From NCBI GenBank assembly GCA_963575745.1, contig CAUYUJ010014757.1, positions 106,801-170,800 of the forward strand: 64,000 bases of DNA, written 5' to 3'. A model generated the notes under the pieces. That model was not told the origin of the DNA, did no database searches, and was given only the letters and a program-made list of their open reading frames with translations. Every line of letters starts with the position of its first letter. The stretch's first letter is position 1. Positions 50,898 to 60,450 of this stretch are shown here, one piece after another. This DNA comes from Prorocentrum cordatum (taxonomy: Eukaryota; Sar; Dinophyceae; Prorocentrales; Prorocentraceae). Both the position numbers and the translations under genes were made by a program.

Positions 50898-53800
50898 TCA
50901 CTCCGCGATCCGGGGCGGAGGGTCCTCGCCGCCGTCTGCGACCCCGCCGCGCCACCAGGCTGGCCGCGCCTCGCGCCGACGCCACCGACACCGCCGACGA
51001 CGTCGACAGCGGCGACGACGGCGACGGCAGCGGGGAAGCCGCCGACGCCGGCGACGACGAGAACGACGGCGGCGGCAACGAGGACGGCGGCGGCGAAGAC
51101 GGCGGCGAGAACGGCGGCGACGGCGACGGCGGCGACGGCGACGGCGGCGACGGCGGCGGCGGCGACGGCGACGGCGACGACGGTGGCGAGGACGACGACG
51201 GCGACAACGGCGAGGCCGCCGCCGCCGCCGCGCCTCGCCCGCGGGCCGCGCCGCGGCGCCCCAGGTCCGCTGCGGCAGCACGCCGCTGGCGCGCATGGCC
51301 GCCTCCAGCCGGAGCAGAACGTGGGCGTCGGTGGCGGCGTAGATGACCTCTCCGCAGAACACCGCACCGCCGCCAGGAGGAAAGGGGGGAGGAGGGGGAG
51401 GAGGAGGAGGAGGAGGAGGAGGAGGAGGAGGAGGAGGAGGAGGAGGAGGAGGAAGAAGGGGAGGAGGAGGAGGAGGAGGAGGAGGAGGAGGAGGAGGAGG
51501 AGGAGGAGGAGAGGAAGAAGAGGAGGAGGAGGAGGAGGAGGAGGAGGAGGAGAGGAAGAAGAGGAGGAGGAGGAGGACGAGGAGGAGGAGGAGGAGGAGC
51601 ACCACCCCTCGGCTGCACGCAGGGGTGACCGAGGCAAGAGTGACCTTCGGGTGCGCGGCTGCAGGGGGCCGCGGGGGAGGCCGAATCCAAGCGGCCCAAG
51701 CGCGCCAGCCAGTGCTGGTTGGACCCCTGTGCCCTCACCAAACGTCACTCCAGCCAACGGTCACTCTTGCGCGTAGCCTCAAGTCGGGCGCGTCCCCCTA
51801 CAGGCAGATTTCGGGCGACAGATTAAAGATACCCCAAACAATACCCAAAAATAGCTAAGAAACGCTCCAAAAATCGTCCCCGGATGATTTGTTCCTATCT
51901 TTGGACATTCCTCCTGGAGAGGGACAGGCCCGACTTAAGCATAGCCGAATCCCAGTCCGAGGCCGTCCTGGGCCTGAGCCGGGGCCAGGCCGCCCCTCCC
52001 TGGCCCCCTGTCGGGCGTTGGCAGAACTGGGTTTAGTGGAAACTGGTTTAGTGATTTGTCCCGGGGGCGCCCCCCCGTCCCATTTCCACTGACTGGAACT
52101 GCCGTCACCCGAAAAAACACCAAGTACGGCAAACCTGGTTTAGTGAACCTGGCCAATTGAAGGGCCCCAGGGCCGTACCACTAACCGGGTCCCCTTACCC
52201 GGGATCCTGGCTATACCCGACCCTGCGCGCCTGGGCGCGCGGGGGGCCAAGGGCGCGGGCGGGGAGGCTCCGGGGCCGGCCCGGGCAATCCGCCCAGACC
52301 TCCGCAGAGGTGTGCGCACGACGCGAGGGGTATCCTCTCCGCTGACCGTCCAGAGTGCTGAAAAATAGCACTCCAGCCCTATAGACCTATCTGGACTGCC
52401 TCAAACCTCGACAGGAACCAGGACGTCGACGCCCTGGTGCCATTTTTTTGCCCTCCTGGAAGGTCAGGGTCGGGGTGGCCGAGAGTCGGTCGAACATCAA
52501 GGCTCGAGCATCGGCGAGCATGGGTCTGGAACGTCTTTGGCCCGATCTGGGCCTCCGGAGACCTCGGGGGACCTCCCGAGACTGTGAAAAAGACACGCTT
52601 CGGGTCCCAAGGCCCTCGCGAACGCCCCGCTTCGTTCCCAAAAACCCGCACGAAACGATGCGGCTGGATACAAAGATCAGGTCGAGAGCTCTGGCCGAGA
52701 CGGTTTCACCACGTCGTGGCTACTTCACTGCATCGGGGCTCGGGGACCTGCACCGCGCTCAACGGCCTGAAGTTCCAGTTGCTCTGCCGCACGGACTTGT
52801 TCAGCTTCTCGCCCAGGTAGCGCTCGACCATGGCCGCCAGCGAGTGGTGCCCGCCGATCAGGAACACCTGCGCACCGCTGAAGGAGGCCTCCTCCTCCTC
52901 CTCCTCCTCCTCCTCCTCCTCCTCCCTCCTCCTCCTCCTCTCTCCTCCTCCGCCCACGTCTTCAGCTTCGGGCGTCCTGCCCGCCGGGCCCCCGGGGGGG
53001 GGGGGGGGGGCGGTGGAGGCGAGCCTGTTCCCGCCGCCCGCAAAATGGGGGGCGGAGGCGCCCAGGGCCGCCGCCTCCCCCCCGAGGTCCCAGGGCACGG
53101 CCCCGAGGCGGTGGACGCAGGGCACACACCGGCGGCAGAGCTCGGGCGCGACTTCTCGGAGGGGCGACATTAGGGGGCCACATGCGGACCCTACCCCTAC
53201 CCCCCACGATTTGGGGTTAACCTCGTTCGGGAGCTCCCGAGCGAAGTGAACCCCACCCTCCCCCTCAGAAATCGTGGGGGGTTAGGGGTAGGGTTCGCAT
53301 GTGGCCCCCTGGACATGAAAGGGGGAGGGGGAGCAGAGGTGCCCTTTGTCGGGGCGCCAGAGGCCCCCTTCGGGGCCCGAGAGGGCCCCTCGTGGGTGGC
53401 CCCAAGGGGGCCCCTCTTGTGGGCAGCCCCCGCTGCCCCCCCCCCCGTTTCTGTTCGCCCCCCCACTTGCGCGTCCTCCGAAGAGCCTGCTCGGCCACCT
53501 CGCACCGCTCCGGGTAGGCGGGCGCCGTGCTGCTCAGCCTGTGGATCTCCGCCAGGTCCTCCGCCTCCAGGGCCTCGCCGAGGAGGCCCTCGCGCCCCAG
53601 GGGCGTGTCCTCGCGGCGCGGCAGCTGCACCCGCACGCGCTGCAGCCGCTGGGTGTACATGTCGACGACGGAGGCGATCGCGTCGGCGGTGCCAAGTGAT
53701 CGACCGTGCGGCTCGAACAGGAGGTTCAGCCGTATCAGGTCCTGGGGGAAGCCGAAGAAGAGCTTGGTCGTCTCCTCGCGCCCGAGCAGCCAGCCCATCA

Positions 53801-53987
53801 GGCAATGCAGCACGGACATGTACAGCGGCGTCCGGTTCACCGTGTCGAGGACAAAGGCCCTGGTCGGCGTGGCGATCTGGATGAGCGACACCAGGTGGGG
53901 GTCCGACCACTCGATGTCCACGCCCACGCACCGGGGCGGCGCCTCCTGCAGGAACGTGAGGACGTGCGACAGCGCCTCGCGCCGGGT
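50898..53987 (-). CDS. Mut-7-like 3'-5' exonuclease gene (DEDDy), three exons, 5' end not found
   Basis: Exon a (53987 to 53471): VGVDIEWSDPHLVSLIQIAT (Exo I, D-x-E), FVLDTV, then LFFGFPQDLIRLNLL (Exo II Asp). Exon b (53154 to 52748): MVERYLGEKLNKSVRQSNWN then FRPLSAVQ, the block before Exo III. Exon c (from 51347): VIYAATDAHVLLRLEAAMRA (Exo III Y-x3-D). The joins keep frame: a ends in phase 1 at a GCAAGT donor, b ends in phase 0 at CAG|GTCCCCG, c starts after GAGAG. This matches the RNase D/Mut-7 exonuclease fold, which trims RNA 3' ends. Exon c's Arg-rich tail to 50898 and the Glu repeat in exon b may be partly intron. Upstream exons were not found. Confidence 0.75.
51348..51782 (-). repeat. 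(GGA)n tracts within the exonuclease intron
   Basis: GGA/GAA triplet tracts at about 51376-51600, then unassigned sequence. On the sense (minus) strand this is a TCC-rich stretch just before the acceptor of exon c, where it may act as a long polypyrimidine tract. Confidence 0.7.
51783..51934. mobile_element. Short TIR element (GTCGGGC family), copy 2, in an intron
   Basis: Begins AAGTCGGGCGCGTCCCCCTA (AAG at 51781) and ends GAGAGGGACAGGCCCGACTT, a clean inverted repeat. Inner part CAAAAATCGTCCCCGGATGA...TTGGACATTCC matches copies 1, 3 and 4. It lies inside the 1.4-kb intron between exons b and c of the exonuclease gene. Confidence 0.75.
51935..52747. other. Rest of the exonuclease intron
   Basis: Holds several GGTTTAGTG words (52029-52145) resembling the ends of the 4508-4662 element, but no clear inverted pair. 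No further exon recognised. Confidence 0.4.
53172..53310. mobile_element. Palindromic element (GGGGGCCACRTGCG family), copy 1, in an intron
   Basis: Almost the whole 139 bp is one inverted repeat: AGGGGGCCACATGCGGACCC...CCCCCACGATTT against the mirrored right side, with a TTCGGGAGCTCCCGAGCGAA centre. It lies in the 316-bp intron between exons a and b of the exonuclease. TA precedes the left end. Confidence 0.85.
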
Positions 53988-54484
53988 CTCCGAGGGAGGA
54001 CGGGAGAGGGGCGACTGGAGGAGCAGGAGGGCAGGCGAGAGGGGCAACGAGGAGGGGGAGAGGAGCGAGTCTCCGCGCTCCCCAGTGTCCGCGCGCTGCG
54101 GGCCCCGGCTCCAGCGCCGCCCCCGCCCCACAGGGGAAGGGCGGGGCGAGGGCGCGGCTGGAGCGCCCCCCGGAGAATGGGGGGCCTCGTCGGCCCAGCC
54201 CCCCTGGCCAGCCTCGTGTGCCCCCCCCCCCAAATGGCCAGGCCCTCCGCGCCACGATCCAGACCATACAACAGGTGCTCGACCACCAGAAGCCGTCCAC
54301 AAGAAGCCCAGGCCTGAGGCCCCAGGACGTCCAGTGATTTCTGGTTGGCGTGGGAGCAGCACGCCTTCCACCGCAGAGCCAGCGAAACCCGAGGAGCCCC
54401 CAGGGACCCTGGAGGCAAGCAGGGTGTTTCTTGACATGGGTCTCCACTGTTAGGAGGGCCTCTCCTCCTGCTCCTGCTCCTCAT
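53988..54484. other. Upstream region of the exonuclease gene, no exon recognised
   Basis: A pyrimidine-rich tract on the minus strand ends CCTCGGAG at 53988, the acceptor of exon a, so earlier exons must lie further right. None could be identified. GGAGGCAAGCAGGGTG...CTTGACATGGG at 54411-54449 recurs at 54627-54663. Confidence 0.4.
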
Positions 54485-54630
54485 TCGGGAGGGGAGGAGA
54501 AAAAGGAGGAAGAGGAGGAGGAGGAGGAGGAGGAGGAGGAGGAGGAGGAGGAGGAGAAGGAGGAGGAGGAGGAGGAGGAGGAAGAGGAGGAGGAGGATAA
54601 AGAGGAGGAGGAGGAGAAGGAGGAGGAGGC
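54485..54630. repeat. (GGA)n microsatellite between two duplicated 38-bp segments
   Basis: GGA/GAA triplets. The flanking copies of AGGCAAGCAGGGTG(T/C)TTCTTG suggest the tract grew inside a duplication. Confidence 0.85.
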
Positions 54631-54795
54631 AAGCAGGGTGCTTCTTGACATGGGCCTCCCTCCGCGCTGTATCCCAGGCGCTGTCCGCGGCCAGCGGGGG
54701 ACCCCTGGGCGCCGAGTGAATGGTGGTACGGCAGTCGTCGGGGCAGCGCACTGCGCTCGGCCAACGCATCCCCTTACCGGGACCACTTGCTTTCG

Positions 54796-54945
54796 GTCCG
54801 GCACGTCCTCCAACAGGCGGAGCTTTGACGGAAAATAGAAAGTAGTCAAAAAATGCTCAAACATAGTCGAAGGTAGTCAAAAGATCGTCTCCGCACGATT
54901 TTTGACTATTCTTGAATATTCCTCCTGCAGAGGGACACGCCTGAC
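54796..54945. mobile_element. Short TIR element (GTCGGGC family), copy 3
   Basis: Most diverged copy: left GTCCGGCACGTCCTCCAACA, right CTGCAGAGGGACACGCCTGA then C. Inner AAAAGATCGTCTCCGCACGA and TCTTGAATATTCC match the family. Confidence 0.65.
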
Positions 54946-55970
54946 TTGGCCCTTGCTACGCAGTAGCCCTCGGCGGCATCGGTATTCGACGGTCTCCTGC
55001 GGCTTCGGGCGCTCCCCGGCGGTCTCCAGCGGCCTCCCAGCGCGAAGGCAAGCCATGTCGCTGCGTTTTGACCTGGGGGCGGAATCGAACGCCTTGGCTA
55101 ACAAGGTGGTCCCTCACAGGGTCCACGCCGTCGAGGCCACCCTGGAGGGCACGTCCAAGGCTGTCCCGAGCCGCCCGAGGCCATCTCTGGGCGCCAGACG
55201 ACGCAGCAGTCGTCCCCCGAAGCCGACGTCGACACCAGAAACCAAAAACGCAACATCGTAAAAATCAGAGCTGGAGCCCAGGGCCCCACAGGAGTGGCCC
55301 ATTTGTCAAGCTGGCCCGATATGTGAGTCCTGTGGCCCGAAATCTTGCGACGAAGCCCGGAGTGGAAAAACTGCAAAGCCCGAGTCTCAGGGCCGGGGCA
55401 AGTCCCACTCCGTGCATCACGAACGGCAAATATATCCGTATCCGCGCTCTCGCGTTCCAGACGCTTGTGCCCGATCCCGCGGATGAGCGGTCGAACACGT
55501 ACGTCCCTCGCGGTGCACCCGCGAAAGAACGCACCGTATTCGCACGGTCGCGGCCTGGGGGCTGGCCCGCAAGGCCGCGGATACGGATTTCGACGACCTA
55601 CCAGACTACCCCAACCCAACCCGAAGACCCGAATCTCGGGTGGGGGGGGTTACGGGTTCCATTTGTTTTCTCCATGTCCCCCGACCCACCCCACCACTGG
55701 AAATGGAGGGCACATTGAGGCCTTCGGGCTGGGTTGGGGTGATTTGGCGGGTGGTGAGATATGAACGCATGAAATAACTCTAGGCCAATGGACTGTCAAA
55801 CCACGCGCGAACTGCAAGCGGAAACTGCTCGACGGCCAGCCCACGACAATAATGCCACGACATTCGGTGCGAACGGCGCGCTGCTGCTGTGCTCTTTGGC
55901 GCTTGAACTTGGCGCTTCCTCGTGCTGGCACGCGGTCAAGCATATCTGATCTGCTTTTTAAAACAGGGCT
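54946..55970. other. No gene recognised
   Basis: Several short plausible frames on both strands (for example plus-strand MSLRFDLGAESNALANKVVP at about 55055) but no family and no exon signals strong enough to call. Confidence 0.3.
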
Positions 55971-56119
55971 AAGATCGGGATAAATCGCTCCAGAGCGTTC
56001 CGGAGCGCTCTCAGAGCGTTCCGGAACGCTCTGGAGCGGCCGCGGCGCCCAATACATCCTCCAAACCCGCCGATTCTCAGAGATTTCGAGTCATCCCGAT
56101 CCGATTTTGTCCCGATCTT
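55971..56119. mobile_element. Possible foldback element with a strong central palindrome
   Basis: The outer arms are AAGATCGGGATAAATC and its near inverse GATTTTGTCCCGATCTT. Inside, 55987-56037 is a palindrome with arms GCTCCAGAGCGTTCCGGA. Outside, GCATATCTGATCTGCTTTTT (about 55940) and GCATATCTGACCTGCTTTT (about 56133) form a direct repeat. Confidence 0.45.
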
Positions 56120-56299
56120 CGCGTCGTTTTAGCATATCTGACCTGCTTTTCGCCCACGAGCGCGGCGCCTGGACCGAGTCCACGAAGTGTATCGCGTCGA
56201 GGGGCAGCTGCGCGTGCGGCGCGGGCAGCCCCGAGCCCGCCTCGGCCAGCGGTGCAGGGGGCGCGGCCTCCTGCGCGGAACCGGCAAGATCGGGCCCGA

Positions 56300-56305
56300 G
56301 TCGGG

Positions 56306-56336
<31 letters not shown>

Positions 56337-56379
56337 ACTCTTTCTCTCTCTCTCTCTCTTTCTCTCTCCCTCTCTCTCC

Positions 56380-56433
<54 letters not shown>

Positions 56434-56445
56434 GCACATATATAT
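56300..56445. repeat. (TC)n microsatellite
   Basis: TCTC runs with short interruptions. Confidence 0.95.
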
Positions 56446-56464
56446 ACTGGAGAAAAACCCAATC

Positions 56465-56596
56465 CGGGCTATAGGGCTAGGGGGCTATAGGGCTATAGGG
56501 CTATTGAGAGATAGGGCTATAGAACTATAGGGCTATTCAGTTGTAGGGCTATAGGGCTATTGGGCTATAGGGCTATAGGGCTATTGGGCTATAGGG
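56465..56596. repeat. CTATAGGG-type minisatellite, second locus
   Basis: GGGCTATAGGGCTATTGGGC motifs as at 2826-3135. Confidence 0.9.
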
Positions 56597-56730
56597 CACC
56601 CCCGGGCACCCCCGGGCACGCCCGGGCACCCGGGCACACGGGCACCCCCGGGCACCCCCCGGGCACCCCCCGGGCACCCCCCGGGCACCCCCCAGGCACC
56701 CCCGGGCACCGGGGCACCCGGGCGTGCAGC
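56597..56730. repeat. GGGCACCC-type minisatellite, second locus
   Basis: GGGCACCCCCGGGCACCC motifs as at 3136-3312, in the same order and orientation relative to the CTATAGGG repeat. Confidence 0.9.
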
Positions 56731-57760
56731 GAAAATCGGCGACAAACCTAACCTAACCATATAAATCCGCTAGGACCCCTACAGAGGCAAGCTCTGATTG
56801 GGGGATATACATGCTCCACACACACGCGCCCCCTCCAGCAAGAGCAAGTGGTGAAGGGGAGCGAGACGGAGAGGAGGAGGAGGAGGAGGAGGAGGAGGAG
56901 GAGGAGGAGGAGGAGGAGGAGGAGGAGGAGGAGGAGGAGGAGGAGTGGGAGGAGGGAGGAGGAGGAGGAGGGAGGAGGAGGAGGAGGGAGGAGGGGAGGA
57001 GGAAAAGGAGGAGGAGGAGGAGGAAGAGGAGGAGGAAGAAGAGGAACAGAGGAGGAGGAGCGAGAGTCTAGATGCTATGAGATCAGAGACTACGAGAAGA
57101 GAGCCAGAGATGACGCCAGCCGAGGCAGAGCTGGAGAAGGCCACAAACGCGCGCGAGGAGGCCTGGTCCTCGGACCCCGCCTCGACAAGCCCGTCGAAGC
57201 GCGGGAGCCAAAGAGAGAGGGGACGACGACGCGGAGGAGCGCGGGCCACGGAGGAGGAGGAGGAGGAGGAGGAGGAGGAGGAGGAGGAGGGAGGAGGGGG
57301 GAGGGGGAGGGAGGGAGGAGGAGGAGGAGGAGGAGGAGGAGGAGGAGGAGGAGGAGGAGGAGGGAGGAGGGGGAGGAGGAGGAGGAGGAGGAGGAGGGGG
57401 AGAGGAGGGAGGAGGAGGACGACGACGAAGCGGAGGAGCACGGGCCACGGAGGCGGCGAGCCGAAGCGGTCGCCCGCGACACTGCGGGGGCAGGAACGAG
57501 GGCAACAGACGGCGGCGGCCGCTGCGCGGCCCTGCTCGGCGCGCGGCCGCGCGCGCCCACGAGCTGCTGGGCCTCGATCCGAACCTGGACCTCGAGACCC
57601 CAGGGAGGGAGAGGGAACGAGGGAGGAGGGAGAAGGGGGAGACGAGGAGGAGGAAGGAGGGAGGAGGGAGGAGGGAGGAGGAGGAGAGGAACGAGGGAGG
57701 AGGGAGGAGGGAGAAGGGGGGGGAGACGAGGAGGAGGAAGGAGGGAGGGAGGGAGAGGTT
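56731..57760. repeat. (GGA)n tracts with short non-repeat islands
   Basis: GGA tracts at about 56865-57080, 57255-57425 and 57600-57760. The island at 57064-57250 reads on the plus strand as SLDAMRSETTRREPEMTPAE then a helical AELEKATNAREEAW, which looks protein-like, but the opposite strand is open too and no family is recognised. A second island at 57430-57600 is GC-rich and unassigned. Confidence 0.7.
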
Positions 57761-58387
57761 GGCGCTACAAGCCCAAGACGGAGTCCTGCCACAACGCTTA
57801 CGAAGACCGCTGCTGAGCTTTACAAGCGATTTCGCCCTTACTCGACGGATTGGGCCAGAAGCCCAGAGACAAGCGCTAAAAGCACCCCTGACGGTGCTTG
57901 AGCCCAGATAGCAGCGAGGAATCCTATTCGAATCGGGCTTGCGCGGGCGATGGAAACCACCGCTCCGGCGAAGAAAAGAAACCGATAAAGAAAAACGCCA
58001 AAACTGCCCAATCCCCGCGCACCTTCCCAGTCCGTACAAGACACCCGGCCGCCACCTGAGGGGTCGCGCGCCAGGCCGACGGTGTGCCTGCTCACTGAAT
58101 GCACTCAGAGGGCACGCTCGTGCTCTTCGGAACAGCACCGAGCAGCTCACCTCTGTGGCGTCAAGAGACCAACCAAATGCCGTGAATGCGTATACGTGAG
58201 GGCCGTGCGTCGCGGTCGAGTCGACCGGGAGTCTGAGCGGAGGTCGAGGAAAGTGAGACACACGACCCATGAAGGTGGGGGGCGAGGATGTGAAGGGGCC
58301 GTGGACTGGTAGAGTTGAGCGAGGAAAAAGATTGGAGTGTCCTTTGAGGGCTCACGGATGGCGATGTCCAGCGCTGCGCCTCACCGC
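57761..58387. other. No gene recognised
   Basis: Mixed sequence, no repeat or domain identified. Confidence 0.3.
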
Positions 58388-59640
58388 TCAGTCTGTGTCC
58401 TCCCCCTCGCTGCTGCGAGGCTCGTCCTCGTAGACAAACTTCTTCACGGCCTCTGCGGCGTCGCCCGCTGCAGGCTCCTCAGCGTCCGCGTTGGGATGGT
58501 GAGGACCTTCTCATCGTCGCCGTCGGCTGCCGCGTCCTCCTTCTGGGGCGAGGCTACGCGCTTCTGGCCCCGCATCTTCTTGCTCTTGAGACCACCCACG
58601 ACGGGTCTTCCTGGGAGCCCTCTCGGGCTTGGCCGTGGGAGCCTCCGTCGGCTTGCCATCGCCCGTGCTGCCCTTGCTGCACTCGTCGCGTCTGTGGCCC
58701 TTCTTGCTGCACCTGGCCTGCTTGTGCTGCGCCTGACCCCTCGCCATCGCTCGGACGTCCATTCCCTGTGTTTTTTCTCGGTTTCGTGCGTGGCTTTTTT
58801 CGCCAAGTGATCAAGGATGCTCCTCGAGGGTCCTCGCCGAGGAAAAAAAAACGCACACGTCCGAGCGATGCCAGGACCCGGGCTGCCGATGGGCGCCCGG
58901 GACCCCGAGGCACGCCAGAGCTGGGCGGCGGCTCCAGCTCGCGGGCGCCCCTGGGTAGCTCAGTCGCTGGGTCGCTGGCGCGGGGCGCGCGCCGGGGCCC
59001 CGTCGCCCCGGCGCCGGCGCCACGAGCCCCTCTTGGCGAGCCAGGTGGCCGTGGAGGCCTGGCCCCTGGCTCTGAGCCAGCTGACTGGCCATCGCTCGGA
59101 GGTCCACTCCCTGTGTTTTTGTTCGGTGTCGTGCGTGGTTTTTTCGCCAAACGATCAAGGATGCGTGGGTTTTTCGCCAAATGATCAAGGATGCTCCTCG
59201 ATGGTCCTCGCCGAAAATACAACGCACACGTCCGAGCGATGGCAAGCTGGCCGGAACGGCCTGCTCGTCGGCTCGGGCGACCGGGAACGAGGCTGGTGCC
59301 CCTCTGGGCGTCCGAGGCCAGAGGGGGGTCCTCGCCGACGTGGCACTCACGGGTCCGCGAGTCGGTCCAGTGCGCCGCCGAGCGCCAGGCAAAGACCACG
59401 ACCGACGGCGACGGGGTCTCCCCCTCGTCTGGATCGAGGCTGCAGTGCCCACTCGCGATGTGCACTTCGTGGCCGAAAGCCACGCGCGGCTGCAGGTCCA
59501 TGCACCCGTGGGTGAAGAACAAGCCTCGAGATGCATTCTGGGAGGGACCTGCTCACGCGCCACTCGCAGCGGATGCCCTTATCGACCTTGACGGCGTCGA
59601 ACAGCTCGCTTGCAAAGGGCGCGCAACGATTTCCTCAGCA
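58388..59640 (-). CDS. Putative multi-exon gene with CCHC-like segment and two introner-like introns
   Basis: 5' part (about 59640-59244): KVDKGIRCEWRV, then FFTHGCMDLQPRVAFGHEVH and DPDEGETPSPSVVVFAW. Middle exon 59087-58873. 3' part from 58739: HKQARCSKKGHRRDECSKGS, a zinc-knuckle-like block lacking the first Cys, then KKMRGQKRVASPQKEDAAAD in another frame, then DAAEAVKKFVYEDEPRSSEG and TGA at 58388. The protein-like text changes frame twice in the 3' part and returns, so two compensating indels or a missed intron are likely. Introner-like elements at 58743-58872 and 59088-59243 separate the parts. Function unknown; exon limits uncertain. Confidence 0.4.
58743..58872 (-). mobile_element. 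Introner-like TIR element, copy 1
   Basis: Plus strand starts GCCATCGCTCGGACGTCC and ends ACACGTCCGAGCGATGCC, an inverted repeat of about 17 bp. On the gene's (minus) strand it offers a GC or GT donor in the left arm (TG|GCATCGC... or GGAC|GTGTGCG) and an acceptor at the outer end of the right arm (GATGGCGAG|G). The middle, GCGAAAAAAGCCACGCACGA...ACACAGGGAATGG, is shared with copies 2 and 3. Confidence 0.75.
59088..59243 (-). mobile_element. Introner-like TIR element, copy 2
   Basis: Same arms as copy 1 (GCCATCGCTCGGAGGTCC, ACACGTCCGAGCGATGGC). A ~30-bp internal tandem duplication (GTTTTTTCGCCAAACGATCA repeated once) makes it longer. On the minus strand, acceptor GATGGCCAG|T at its outer end. 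Confidence 0.75.
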
Positions 59641-59844
59641 CGATATTACGCATCCTTCTTGTCCACCGCCGCGCACGTGTAGGTCTCGTCGTCGCGGGCC
59701 TCATCAGACGCCTCCGGCGGCGGAGGCACAGTCGTCTTAGCCCTGCTCGTCGCGGCAATGCGATGGCTGGGGCGACACCGTGGGCCGCAGACCTGCAGTC
59801 CTGGCAGCACTGCAACGCGCCTCGACAGCCCGATTACCGTGTGA
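59641..59844. other. No exon firmly recognised
   Basis: A minus-strand frame reads EASDEARDDETYTCAAVDKK near 59720-59650 and could be the preceding exon of the gene at 58388-59640. Confidence 0.3.
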
Positions 59845-60055
59845 AGTAGCGAGGAGGGAGCAGGAGGAAAGAGGAGGAGGAGGAGGAGGAGGAGGAAGAG
59901 GAAGAGGAAGAGGAAGAGGAAGAGGAGGAGGAGGAGGAGGAGGAGGAGGAGGAGGAGGAGGAGGAGGAGGAGGAGGGGGGAGGGGGGAGGAGGAGGAGGA
60001 GGGGAGGAGGAGGAGGAGGAGGAGGAGGAGGAGGACGAGAAGGAGGATGGGGGGA

Positions 60056-60088
<33 letters not shown>

Positions 60089-60175
60089 GAGGAGGGAGGT
60101 GAAGGAGGGAGGGGGGGGGGAGAAGGAGAAAAGACGAGGAGAAGGGAGGAAGAGGAGGAGGAAGAAGACGATGTC
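59845..60175. repeat. (GGA)n microsatellite
   Basis: Long GGA tract with GAA and G-run interruptions. Confidence 0.95.
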
Positions 60176-60244
60176 TGATCTCATCTGGCTCTTGGAAACC
60201 ATCTCTCCAGGACGGACACGCTACTGTTGTGAGAAATGCATGCT

Positions 60245-60450
60245 GCTTATGATGATGAGGAGGAAGAGGAGGATGAGGATGAGGATGACGATATGGATGA
60301 GGATGAGGATGAGGATGAGGATGAGGATGAGGATGAGGATGAGGATGATGATGATGATGATGATGATGAGGAGGAGGAGGAGGAGGAGGAGGAGGAGGGA
60401 AAAGGGAGGAGGGAGGAGGGAGGAGGGAGGAGGGAGGAAGAGGAGGGAAG
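60245..60450. repeat. (GAT/GAG)n microsatellites
   Basis: GATGAG hexamers at 60290-60345, GAT triplets to 60368, then GGA and GGGAGGA repeats. Confidence 0.9.
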
